Source: Fulvivirga sp. (lineage in GTDB: Bacteria > Bacteroidota > Bacteroidia > Cytophagales > Cyclobacteriaceae). Taken from it: a stretch of 33,452 nucleotides of DNA. The position numbers and the translations under genes were made by a program. Under the pieces are notes generated by a model that was not told where the DNA came from, made no database searches, and was given only the letters and a program-made list of their open reading frames with translations. The DNA lies in NCBI GenBank assembly GCA_028280565.1, contig JANQLQ010000087.1, forward strand, positions 1 through 33,452. The letters run 5' to 3'. Of this stretch, positions 24,626 through 32,867 are shown piece by piece; position 1 is the stretch's first letter; every line of letters begins with the position of its first letter.

Positions 24626-25159
24626 GTAGGGTGGATGCCAGTGGTATTGTTACATTTTGGCGTTTCTTTGGTAATCGATGTAATTCACCTTTGGGCATTA
24701 GTTCAAAACTACATGGCCAGCGGTTTTGGGTAATGCCAACCTCGCAATGAGCAGTTTAAGCAGGCGATCATAAATACACAATTGCGAAGTCATTCCAGCC
24801 CAATGACCTGGAATCTACAGGAGCGAGAATCTGCGAAGTCGCCAAAGCGGGAGCAAGATAGTGGTCGTGTCACATGTATTTTTACCCTTTTTCTCAGTAC
24901 CATCTTTAAAGCTGACCGTCAACAATAAGCAATTGGCTAATGTATATTGCCCACTGCCCTTTGCCTATTGCGGACTGATCGAAAGCTTCCCAATACGAGT
25001 TAAACCCGGATCATTAAGCGTACCCATCGTACCTCTTATCTCTAGAGGGGCACTCCATTGCGCGATTGGTTCCCCTTTAGGGGTGAGCGCTGGCCTGAAT
25101 TACGCTAATTGGATTTTTAATGATGCCTTAACTTTACGGCATTAGATCCGGGTTTAACT
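24626..25159. other. Convergent intergenic region, repeats only
   Basis: 534 bp between converging genes. It holds the 21-bp repeat GGTAATGCCAACCTCGCAATG (24729-24749, also at 22490), CGTCATTCC/GGAATCTGC-type units related to family B (about 24773-24848), a family-A-interior-like stretch (CCACTGCCCTTTGCCTATTG, about 24951-24970) and an inverted-repeat element at 24998-25159. The open frame at 24861-25145 is repeat sequence, not a gene. Confidence 0.6.
24998..25159. repeat. Short element with perfect 15-bp terminal inverted repeats
   Basis: AGTTAAACCCGGATC (24998-25012) and GATCCGGGTTTAACT (25145-25159) are exact inverted copies, 132 bp apart. The right end abuts the stop codon of the GH64 gene at 25160. 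The interior has small hairpins (CTCTAGAG, CCCCTTTAGGGG) and no gene. It may be a MITE-like insertion or an unusually wide foldback at the 3' end of the glucanase transcript. Confidence 0.5.
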
Positions 25160-27082
25160 TTACTTTTTAACCATTTTGAAAGTTTCTATTACGTTTCCAT
25201 AAGTCAACCGGTAAAAATAGAGTCCTTGGGGTAAATTGTTACCTTGCCAAGGGAATATATGATTTCCCGCTTCTAACCATTGGTCTTCCAACAAGGTATG
25301 AACCTTGCTGCCATGAATATCAATGACCTCTAAGGACACCGGCAGGGCGGTGTCGAGATCAAAGCTGATATTGACCTCTTGTAGGAAGGGATTTGGAAAG
25401 GCCCTGGAGTTGACCAGGTCAGCCTGCTGGTGTACTGTGGCCGATCTCCTGCCACCGCTGGTACTGTTAGTCTTACCAATACGCAGCCAGTTAATATTCC
25501 AGCCGCCGGATTGAGCAAAGATCCCCAAATTGTATGTGCCGGCATTCACGAAAACAGTATGTTGAACAGTCGTCCAGTTTTGCCAACCCCCGGTATTTGG
25601 AATACTTACTTCTCCTAATACCATGGTGCCTGCCTCAAGATCGGCAGATAAACGGGCACCGTTGATGGCGCTGGCTACCCTATACTCAATTGTGTAGCTG
25701 CCTGTTTCGGGAAAGGTGACATTGCTAAACACCATCCAGTCTCCCGTCTCGATGTATCCTACGTTCAGTCCTCCCTCGGAGCAAGGTTCGGTTTGCATTC
25801 CCCCGGACTGCAGGGTGAAGTTTTCCGCTTCAATGGTTTGAGAGGCAGGGGGAGGAGGGCTGGAGCCGGCAAAGCCTCCCAACGTTATTTTTATGTTGAC
25901 CGGGCCAGGCGTGTGAATGGTGGCAGATTGATCAAATACATCGTCATAAGCAAATGCATACGTAAGCCCATCCACACTGATGCTGGGTTGATGCAGGAAC
26001 TTTGCATACCAGTTATAAGGCCATTGCTGGTAATAGTTAGCCGTGTTTCCAAAATCTTGCAATACACCCGAAGGAACGTCCAGGTCGATAGCATGGCGGG
26101 TGATAGCGGCTACAAACTGGGCTTGTACTACCTTATCCCATTGCCCCCCAGAGGCCAGTACACCGCTTCCTTCCATGGCTTCCAATGTGTTGGGCTTTCC
26201 CGGGATAACGGCCCTTTGACGGTCTCCGTCACGGGTGAAAATGAATTGATCCCCCTGCACACTGCCGCGCCACACACCGGCCTGCCCGGAATTGAATACC
26301 AATTGTTGAGCCCGGTACTTTGACCATATCGCGTCTATATATGACTGGAAGAAATTAGAAGGAAAAGTAGGCGTTTTCGTAGGAAAACGGATCATACCCT
26401 GGGAACTGTCCAGCAGCCCTTGGAACTCTGCTGGTGCCGTAGCTTGCCATTCGGAAAGAATTTCATTATGCGTTTTAAGCTCTCCTACCTTTTTATAAAA
26501 GTTATTCCCCCAAACCTCCAAACCCATCGGGTACTGGTAGGCATCTACCCGTGATGTGTTACACCAAAGGCCGAGATCGTTATAAGTTAACTCTACCATT
26601 TCAAATTTGACCCCTTGGTTAGGGTCGGTAGGGTTATCCAGGTTGGGTGCAGCATACCCACTGGGACTCCCGGAATGACCAAAAAAGTAGAGGTACAACG
26701 GGCTTTCAAAAGAGATGAGTATACGGCATCCTGCTATTTTAGGAATATTGACCCTTCGGTTGGGGATGTCGCTCAACTTCCTAAAACAATTGGCATATAA
26801 TCCATTGTTCCCAGGGCCAAGATCTCCCCCGATCACTGGTCCCGGTACAGTATTGTCCGACACGCTCATAGGGTTGACCTGCCCGGTGGTCGGGTCTACC
26901 CAAACGTGGCCGCCTGTAATGCCTACAATGGCTACATAAACATTTTCATCGGTATATTCAGAGTTATTGACTATTTCGTACGGCAGGGTTTGCGCACGGA
27001 TATGGCCAAAGGAGGGTAAGAACATGAGCAGGCTAAATGCAAGTATTCGTACCGTTTGGGATCGTGTTATAATCATTCTCAT
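25160..27082 (-). CDS. GH64 beta-1,3-glucanase with CBM6 and T9SS sorting domain
   Basis: About 640 residues from the ATG at 27082 (an in-frame ATG at 27076 and an upstream TTG at 27112 also exist). A signal peptide ends near 'HIRAQ' (about 30). The GH64 domain (about 33-410) begins 'LPYEIVNNSEYTDENVYVAI'. The catalytic pair of the family fits a Glu in 'EMVELTYND' and an Asp 16 residues later in 'NTSRVDAY', the same spacing as Glu154/Asp170 of the known laminaripentaose-producing enzyme. A Pro-rich linker leads to a CBM6 ('IEAENFTLQSGG' to 'NINWLRI', about 415-545) and a T9SS type A sorting domain ('AFPNPFLQEV' to the end). Secreted laminarin hydrolase. It lies 55 bp downstream of the GH16 gene, probably in one operon. 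Confidence 0.87.
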   Translation of the reverse strand: MRMIITRSQTVRILAFSLLMFLPSFGHIRAQTLPYEIVNNSEYTDENVYVAIVGITGGHVWVDPTTGQVNPMSVSDNTVPGPVIGGDLGPGNNGLYANCFRKLSDIPNRRVNIPKIAGCRILISFESPLYLYFFGHSGSPSGYAAPNLDNPTDPNQGVKFEMVELTYNDLGLWCNTSRVDAYQYPMGLEVWGNNFYKKVGELKTHNEILSEWQATAPAEFQGLLDSSQGMIRFPTKTPTFPSNFFQSYIDAIWSKYRAQQLVFNSGQAGVWRGSVQGDQFIFTRDGDRQRAVIPGKPNTLEAMEGSGVLASGGQWDKVVQAQFVAAITRHAIDLDVPSGVLQDFGNTANYYQQWPYNWYAKFLHQPSISVDGLTYAFAYDDVFDQSATIHTPGPVNIKITLGGFAGSSPPPPASQTIEAENFTLQSGGMQTEPCSEGGLNVGYIETGDWMVFSNVTFPETGSYTIEYRVASAINGARLSADLEAGTMVLGEVSIPNTGGWQNWTTVQHTVFVNAGTYNLGIFAQSGGWNINWLRIGKTNSTSGGRRSATVHQQADLVNSRAFPNPFLQEVNISFDLDTALPVSLEVIDIHGSKVHTLLEDQWLEAGNHIFPWQGNNLPQGLYFYRLTYGNVIETFKMVKK

Positions 27083-27137
27083 ATGGATTTTGGTCGGTTG
27101 AAAGTTGATCAATTGGGTCAGTTAGATAGAACGTAGT

Positions 27138-28595
27138 TTACTCTTTAATAAAACGATGCATGATAGTTTCACTATCAGCTTGGAACTGTATGAAGTACAT
27201 GCCCTCTTCCAATGATGAGATGTCCACTGATCCTTCATTGATCCCCGTTCTTAACACTTCTCGACCCTGCATGTCCAAGATATGGGCGGTATAGACCGTG
27301 CCTTCTTTTATAAAAACGTTCAGCTTATCCTTGGCAGGATTCGGGAATATAGTATAGGTGCTGCTATTTAAGGGCTCTGAATCATAAGTGTCTAGGTTTT
27401 TGGCAGATGATATGCGGGCGGAAGAGGAATTCAGCTTTGTGATTTTCCACCAGTTGATATTCCACCCCCCGGATTGAGCGTAAATCCCGAAATTATAGGT
27501 GCCTGCATTAACGTATACCGTATGTGAAACCGTGGTCCAGTTTTGCCAGCCGCCGGTGTTGGGAATGCCCACCTCTCCCAATTGAATAGCACCTGCTTGT
27601 AGATCGGCTGATAAGCGAGCCCCATTGACAGCACTCGCTACCCTATATTCGATCAAATAATTACCTGTAGAAGGGAAGTTAATGTTGCTGTAGGCCATCC
27701 AGTCGGCGGTTTCGATGTATCCCACATTGAGCCCGCCCTCGACACAAGGTTCTAATTGCACCCCTGACTGCGCAAAAAAGGATTCGGCTTCTACCTGTCG
27801 TGTGAAAGGTGCAGTTCCACCCCCGCCATTTCGCTGGTAAACCCGCACGTAATCCACGTACATTTTAGCGGGAAAAGCATTATTATCCACGGCAAAGCCC
27901 GGCCAGTTACCACCGATGGCCATATTCAACAAGATGAAAAAGTTCTCATGGAACTCATGGGTTCCGTTGATCCCGTTCTCGATATTGGCCTCGTTGTATT
28001 TCCTGCCATTTACAAACCATTGTATGCTTTTGTCATCCCACTCTACGGAATAAATGTGAAACTGGGTAACATCGGTGCCGGTAGACCGGCCGAACATAGC
28101 GCGTTGCCCAGTGTGGTCTCTCCAATGGATGGTGCCATGAATATCCGGGTCTGTATTGATATGTTCCATGATATCTATTTCCCCACAGGAGGGCCATCCT
28201 ACCGTGGAGATGCTTTCCCCAAGCATCCAAAACGCCGGCCATGATCCCTGGAACGATGGCAAAGCGATACGGGCTTCTATTTTTCCATAACGCCACGATT
28301 TTCTTCCCTGTGTTTTCATCCTTGCAGAGGTGTAACTTCTCCCACCAAAATTTTCCCGGCGAGCGGTAATCACTAGGTTGCCGTTTTCTACCGAAGCATT
28401 CTCCCGCCGGTAGTATTGTAGTTCATTGTTTCCCCAGCCATTGGCGCCTGTGCCGGTTTCAAAGACCCAGTCCGGGCCTATGCCGTGGGTAAATTCATCT
28501 TGCCATACCAGCTGCCAGCTGCTGTTTTGGGCGATCAGTGGTGAGCAGTAAAAGGTTATGATAAATAGGAAGTATGTAGATATGAGGCGGTCCAT
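27138..28595 (-). CDS. GH16 beta-1,3(4)-glucanase (laminarinase) with CBM6 and T9SS domain
   Basis: 485 residues. The signal peptide ends near 'LIAQ' (about 23). The GH16 domain (about 27-255) has the catalytic motif 'GEIDIMEH' (Glu139, Asp141, Glu144), the ExDxxE form typical of laminarinases and related GH16_3 enzymes, plus 'GWGNNELQYY' and the closing 'MYVDYVRVYQ'. The CBM6 (about 263-385) is nearly the same as that of the GH64 neighbour. The T9SS type A sorting domain starts at 'YTIFPNPAKDKL'. It is an extracellular endo-glucanase likely to act on laminarin or similar beta-1,3-glucans, upstream of and probably co-transcribed with the GH64 gene. Confidence 0.9.
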   Translation of the reverse strand: MDRLISTYFLFIITFYCSPLIAQNSSWQLVWQDEFTHGIGPDWVFETGTGANGWGNNELQYYRRENASVENGNLVITARRENFGGRSYTSARMKTQGRKSWRYGKIEARIALPSFQGSWPAFWMLGESISTVGWPSCGEIDIMEHINTDPDIHGTIHWRDHTGQRAMFGRSTGTDVTQFHIYSVEWDDKSIQWFVNGRKYNEANIENGINGTHEFHENFFILLNMAIGGNWPGFAVDNNAFPAKMYVDYVRVYQRNGGGGTAPFTRQVEAESFFAQSGVQLEPCVEGGLNVGYIETADWMAYSNINFPSTGNYLIEYRVASAVNGARLSADLQAGAIQLGEVGIPNTGGWQNWTTVSHTVYVNAGTYNFGIYAQSGGWNINWWKITKLNSSSARISSAKNLDTYDSEPLNSSTYTIFPNPAKDKLNVFIKEGTVYTAHILDMQGREVLRTGINEGSVDISSLEEGMYFIQFQADSETIMHRFIKE

Positions 28596-29122
28596 AATAA
28601 ATAGAGTTTAGTTTGAGTTTAGGTATATGTTGTGATTATGCTTTTACCGGTCTGTCATTTATTCACACTCGAATAAACAAGACCATGGATTCAGTAAGCC
28701 ATGAGATAAGGAGTAGATCTACTTCATAGGAAAGGGGGTTTTGTTAATGATTACAAATTCATAAAGCCATTAAAAAATGGACTGACACGTTAAATCTCGT
28801 GTTACAGTTGCCATTTCTAATTTCATCAAAGTGTGGAAGATGTAATAGTTTTTTAGCGGAGCAGGTTGATAGTATCGCTAAATGACATTCTTTAGCACTA
28901 AAGATTCATGTTTCAGTTTTGTTGCCTATGGAAAGGTGCGGTGGGTGAGCCATAAGCTTTCAAAAAAAAGGTACGTAATGGTGCTTTAAACCGTTTTTTT
29001 GGACCTTGAAAACCCTGTCATTTACGTAAATCAACCTTCGACAGGTTCGGAGAACCTGTGTATTCTTAAGCACGGGTTTAGAAAACCCGCGCTATGTTAG
29101 ATACATTATAACGAGTTCTGGC
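28596..29122. other. Intergenic region with palindromic units
   Basis: 527 bp between the GH16 gene and the SRPBCC-like gene, both on the minus strand. The left end is the leader and promoter of the GH16-GH64 pair. The right end holds the palindromes ATTTACGTAAAT (29020-29031), ACAGGTTC-GGA-GAACCTGT (29041-29059) and CGGGTTT-AGA-AAACCCG (29073-29089). I see no gene in it. Confidence 0.55.
29041..29095. repeat. Short palindromic repeats after the SRPBCC-like gene
   Basis: Two hairpins in tandem: an 8-bp stem ACAGGTTC/GAACCTGT and a 7-bp stem CGGGTTT/AAACCCG, each with a 3-base loop. The second is followed by CGCTA. The unit AGGTTCGGAGAACCTG recurs at 33120-33135, also followed by CGCTA. The pair could end transcription of the minus-strand gene, whose stop is at 29123, but no T run follows. 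Confidence 0.45.
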
Positions 29123-29632
29123 TCAGGAAGGCACTAAGGATAGTTTGGCAATTTTTCGTATGGACCGGCGGGACCATCCTTTGAATCGCCCCCAGAACAT
29201 TTTTTGTGACCGTGTCCAAAACCCTGCGATAAAAGGTTTCACATAAGAGCGTAGCGTGCATTGGACTTCTGTCGAATCACCTTTGGGTTCAGTCCGGAAT
29301 TCTAAGCGGTAAGGTCTTATCCAACGAAAGCTAATGGCATAACTCCCATAAAAGTACTGGAGATCACGATAGTTATGATCGATCTTGACCAACTCCCCGG
29401 CTAAATTGATAAACGGGCCAAAATGATTAGTGAGTACCTTTTCATGAAATCCATTCGGGATACGTTTTGCATCAGGGCTGTAGAATTCCACCTTCCAAGG
29501 CCATACTTGGGTGTCCGTAAAGGTGCGAGTATCATTAAGCCATTGCCAAATGTGCTCTTCTCCAGCTTCTATTACAAAGGAGAACTCGTAAACATGGTCC
29601 TGGAAACCCGGTGGCTGAGGTTGTTTGATCAT
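29123..29632 (-). CDS. SRPBCC (START-like) superfamily protein, hypothetical
   Basis: 169 residues, no signal peptide. 'YEFSFVIEAGEEHIWQWLND' at the N-terminus, beta strands through the middle ('YAISFRWIRPYRLEFRTEPK', 'TEVQCTLRSYVKP') and a basic C-terminal helix ('FWGRFKGWSRRSIRKIAK') fit the helix-grip fold of SRPBCC/polyketide-cyclase-like proteins, which bind lipids or other hydrophobic ligands. This assignment is from pattern only. It lies between two glucanase units but shows no obvious link to glucan use, and is isolated by gaps of over 430 bp on both sides. Confidence 0.6.
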   Translation of the reverse strand: MIKQPQPPGFQDHVYEFSFVIEAGEEHIWQWLNDTRTFTDTQVWPWKVEFYSPDAKRIPNGFHEKVLTNHFGPFINLAGELVKIDHNYRDLQYFYGSYAISFRWIRPYRLEFRTEPKGDSTEVQCTLRSYVKPFIAGFWTRSQKMFWGRFKGWSRRSIRKIAKLSLVPS

Positions 29633-29706
29633 ATTCGATTAACAGGGAACTAAGCCGAAATGTTAAAAAAAGCACTGTAATCTCATTCCTACTGACCTGG
29701 ACTCGA

Positions 29707-29862
29707 TTAAAAAATGACCGTCATTCCGCGCCGGTGGCTGTGGGAGGGCCCATGGCGAAAGCCGGGACCTGCTGTGTCGTAGAACGGAAGTTAATCCCCA
29801 ATTTAAAGCCTGTGAAAGCATGCTAAACCTCACGTTAAGCCTAGGCTACAATGATTTTAAGT
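29707..29862 (+). repeat. Interspersed repeat, family C, copy 2
   Basis: About 156 bp, in opposite orientation to the copy at 21294-21455. It begins near CGTCATTCCGCGCCGGTGG and ends AAGCCTAGGCTACAATGAT. The two copies differ by scattered substitutions and a few short indels, so they are not a recent duplication. Confidence 0.65.
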
Positions 29863-30011
29863 CCAACTAAGGTTACTCGCTTCTTTTTGTTCACCGTATA
29901 CACCGTTCTTTGATCGATTCACAGGTGTCAATCATATGCTTGAAGTTGAGAGGATCACAACAATATTTCTCTAGAAAGAAAATGGATCATTAGCCCAAGC
30001 GGACCCTAAGT

Positions 30012-30053
30012 AAAGCTATCTCAAGAGAGGGTATTCTCCCTTGAGATAGCTTT
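30012..30053 (-). terminator. Stem-loop terminator of the large GH16 gene
   Basis: Perfect 14-bp inverted repeat, AAAGCTATCTCAAG (30012-30025) and CTTGAGATAGCTTT (30040-30053), with a 14-base loop that can pair further. It lies 19 bp after the stop of the 30072-32867 gene. The T run on the minus strand is short, so termination efficiency is uncertain. Confidence 0.7.
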
Positions 30054-30071
30054 CACATATACATCCTACTG

Positions 30072-32867
30072 CTATTTCACAATGCGCAATACTTCGGTGG
30101 CATTTCGGCCTAATAGTTCCACTACATACATCCCGGGCGTGAAGCCTGTTGTGTTGATCTTCAACATCGATTTTTCTTCGATGTCGATCGTGTTTATTAA
30201 TTCACCTTGTAGCGTGAGTACCCTCATCGTGTGAAAAGCCTGCTTTGCTGGCCATTCGATCGTTAATTGGTTCCCCATAGGATTAGGGTAGATCCTAGCG
30301 CTAGTAGTGTTGACCGTGGTCCTGTTGTCTATATCTTTTTGCACCCTACTCGTAGTGGAGCTAGCCCGGCATGCCCCGACTACAAAGCTATGTATGGAGG
30401 ACATTGTTGTTCTCTCACCTCCGCCAGGTACTGAATAGGTATAATAGAAATAAACCGTTTCGCCATTGTTGGCATTCAGGATGAAAGGTGTATTTGCTGT
30501 TACAGTGTAGCCGGGAAAAGTTATGCCCGGGTCTGTACTGTAATACAGGATACAATTGGGTGTGCCTATACCCGCTTGTGATGGAATGAAGGTAATAGCA
30601 GTGCCTGCTGGCTCCTCTGTGACCTGGGCGGTATAATCCCCGTTAGCCGCTACCTGGTCACAATTATTTGCTTCTTGTGTCGCGGTGTTGATATCGAAGT
30701 AATTAATGTTCAGTCCGTCACTTTCAAAAACAAGCCTTAGCGTGTGTTGACCGGCATTGATGGCAATATCATTGACCGTGACGTCTGCATAATTCTGCCA
30801 GCTACCCGTATTGGGCACGGATAAAGTACCAGTAATATTTATCCCGTCTATGGCCAGGTGGAACCTGCCCGCGCCATTAGGAGAAGATACCCTGAAGCCA
30901 ATATCGAAAGCATTGGAACTTGGAGCATTAATGGTATACTGCAGCCATTCTCCTGCTGTGATCCAGCCGACATTGAAAGCCCCACTGGCATCCCCGGTGG
31001 CTTCAATATCTACATCATCGGTGCGATAGCTTCCTCCTGTATTGCCTACCGTAGTATCGAAATAGCCTACACCGGCCCCATCTTCATCATAATCTTCTGC
31101 TTCAATCCGTGCAGGTATCACAGTACCCACAACCGTGGGATTTACGGTAATATTCGTATTGGCGTTGACCGAACCGCTGGTGGCAGTTACGCTATAAGTG
31201 CCCGGGGTGGTGGCAGTATAAAGTCCGCTGGCCGAAATACTCCCGCCGGTCGTGGTCCAACTGATGTCGGCAGCGATCGGGTCGCCGAACTGGTCAAATG
31301 CATTGGCTTGGAACTGCTGCGTTTGGCCATTGGATAAGGTGATATTTGTAGGAGAAAGAGTGATGCTGGTAACGACACGCGGATCGGTAGTCGTGGATCC
31401 GTCTTTCCAAACAATATCGTCAACGGCAAACTCAAAAGTCGAGGTGGGGAAGGCCCCGTCGACGCTGGTGATAGCGAACATATACCCTATGTCTTGAAAA
31501 GCCAGCAGCCCGGAGAAATCTACCAAGGGGATAGATACTTGTCCCCATTCTCCATTCCGTGTAAGCCCATATTGATTTTGACCTGCCGGGAATTCTATAA
31601 ATTTTTCATTGGTAAAGTTATCCGTCATGCCGATCCTGAATGACACGTCAGCCGGTATTTTGATCCGGAATTCCAGGCGGCCATTGTCCCGGTAGTTAGA
31701 CATATTTTTTCCATTAAGTGCCACGATACCTCCACCAAACCAACTGTTCGGGTTTACGGTTCGCCAAGAGAGCACATTGGTCCCTTCGTAAGGAGGGATA
31801 CTTCCGGCGTCCAGTGTGCCACCCCAAGCATAGATCTCAGCGTCGGTACCAAAATTTAGCCGGGCACTTACCGGGGTATTATCTGTGTATACACCAAAGT
31901 CACCATTTTCTGCCACTAAGTCGCCATAGTCAAGTGATACGCTACCGTGCCCGTTCCATTCGTAAACCCGGACATAATCCACGTACATTTTCGCGGGTAG
32001 GGGAGCATTGATACCGGCATCGTTTAATATACCGGGCAGCGTGCCCCCCACGGCCATGTTTAACAGCATGTAAAACGGCTTGGTAAACGGCGCAGTGACC
32101 CCTTCCGGGTCAAGGGGTAGAGGATTGGTATACAGGTCGTACTCTGTAGTGCCGTCGATCACGGTAAATCGCAATTGGGTAGGTTCCCAGTAGATGCGAT
32201 ACGTGATGAAGCGATCGTTTAAGGGGGTAGCGGCTACGTAGGGTTGATTATAATCCACGTCAGACGCGATATTCCCCACACCGCCCCCGGGCACTGAGAA
32301 AAATGCATTGGCTCCTACATATGTATTTACCGAAGAATTGGTCGCCTGCTGGGCATCCCTAGCCGATTGGCTGAAGCCCATTTCCATCATATCGATCTCT
32401 CCCTTGGCTGGCCAAGTTAAATTGGCGGTTCCGAGTAGCCATACTGCCGGCCAGAGACCCATATCCAAGTCCGGGACCCTGGCACGTACTTCTACAAGGC
32501 CGTAGTGGATGGCCAGGTTCTCTTGGGTAGTGACCTTGCCTGAAGTAAATCCCCGGGTACCAGCTTGCTCTCGACGAGCCTCTAGCACCAAGGCATTATT
32601 TCCCGGTTCACCCGGTACCTGTTCGATGTAAACATTATTGGCCTGGTAGGATTGTAGCTCTTGGTTACCCCAGCCACATAGCCCGATGTTGCAGCCATCA
32701 CCGATATCCGGAACCCACACGTTAGGATCTAGGGTGTCAAAATTATCTTCCCAGATCAACGGACCGATCTGCGCGGATAACGGGATATTAATCGTAAACA
32801 GCATGAGACAAAGCAACCATAGGCCGATATTACTTAGGGTAGAGCCTCTTTTAATATTGGTGAGCAT
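30072..32867 (-). CDS. Large GH16 beta-glucanase with Ig-like, CBM6 and T9SS domains
   Basis: 931 residues. The signal peptide ends near 'NIPLSAQ' (about 33). The GH16 domain (about 37-305) has the catalytic motif 'GEIDMMEM' (Glu157, Asp159, Glu162), 'GWGNQELQSYQ' and the closing 'MYVDYVRVYEW'. A beta-sandwich module (about 315-485) resembles a carbohydrate-binding domain ('LEFRIKIPADVSFRIGMTD', 'FEFAVDDIVWKDG'). It is followed by a BIG2-type Ig-like domain ('SITLSPTNITLSNGQTQQF', about 490-575), a CBM6 ('IPARIEAEDYDEDGAGVGYF', about 580-720), an unassigned segment, and a T9SS type A sorting domain ('ARIYPNPMGNQLTIEW' to the end). Secreted, probably endo-acting on laminarin. Its CBM6 is distant from those of the two smaller enzymes, which suggests a separate origin. 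Confidence 0.88.
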   Translation of the reverse strand: MLTNIKRGSTLSNIGLWLLCLMLFTINIPLSAQIGPLIWEDNFDTLDPNVWVPDIGDGCNIGLCGWGNQELQSYQANNVYIEQVPGEPGNNALVLEARREQAGTRGFTSGKVTTQENLAIHYGLVEVRARVPDLDMGLWPAVWLLGTANLTWPAKGEIDMMEMGFSQSARDAQQATNSSVNTYVGANAFFSVPGGGVGNIASDVDYNQPYVAATPLNDRFITYRIYWEPTQLRFTVIDGTTEYDLYTNPLPLDPEGVTAPFTKPFYMLLNMAVGGTLPGILNDAGINAPLPAKMYVDYVRVYEWNGHGSVSLDYGDLVAENGDFGVYTDNTPVSARLNFGTDAEIYAWGGTLDAGSIPPYEGTNVLSWRTVNPNSWFGGGIVALNGKNMSNYRDNGRLEFRIKIPADVSFRIGMTDNFTNEKFIEFPAGQNQYGLTRNGEWGQVSIPLVDFSGLLAFQDIGYMFAITSVDGAFPTSTFEFAVDDIVWKDGSTTTDPRVVTSITLSPTNITLSNGQTQQFQANAFDQFGDPIAADISWTTTGGSISASGLYTATTPGTYSVTATSGSVNANTNITVNPTVVGTVIPARIEAEDYDEDGAGVGYFDTTVGNTGGSYRTDDVDIEATGDASGAFNVGWITAGEWLQYTINAPSSNAFDIGFRVSSPNGAGRFHLAIDGINITGTLSVPNTGSWQNYADVTVNDIAINAGQHTLRLVFESDGLNINYFDINTATQEANNCDQVAANGDYTAQVTEEPAGTAITFIPSQAGIGTPNCILYYSTDPGITFPGYTVTANTPFILNANNGETVYFYYTYSVPGGGERTTMSSIHSFVVGACRASSTTSRVQKDIDNRTTVNTTSARIYPNPMGNQLTIEWPAKQAFHTMRVLTLQGELINTIDIEEKSMLKINTTGFTPGMYVVELLGRNATEVLRIVK

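Larger units (their letters stand above)
29633..30071. other. Intergenic region with family C repeat and terminator
   Basis: 439 bp. It holds family C copy 2 (29707-29862) and the terminator of the large GH16 gene (30012-30053). The promoter of the SRPBCC-like gene must lie just right of 29632, before the repeat. Confidence 0.55.

Noticed and set aside
24861-25145. 94-codon plus-strand open frame between the LPP20 pair and GH64
   Set aside because: It lies across repeat-like sequence and the inverted-repeat element; the protein has no recognisable fold pattern.
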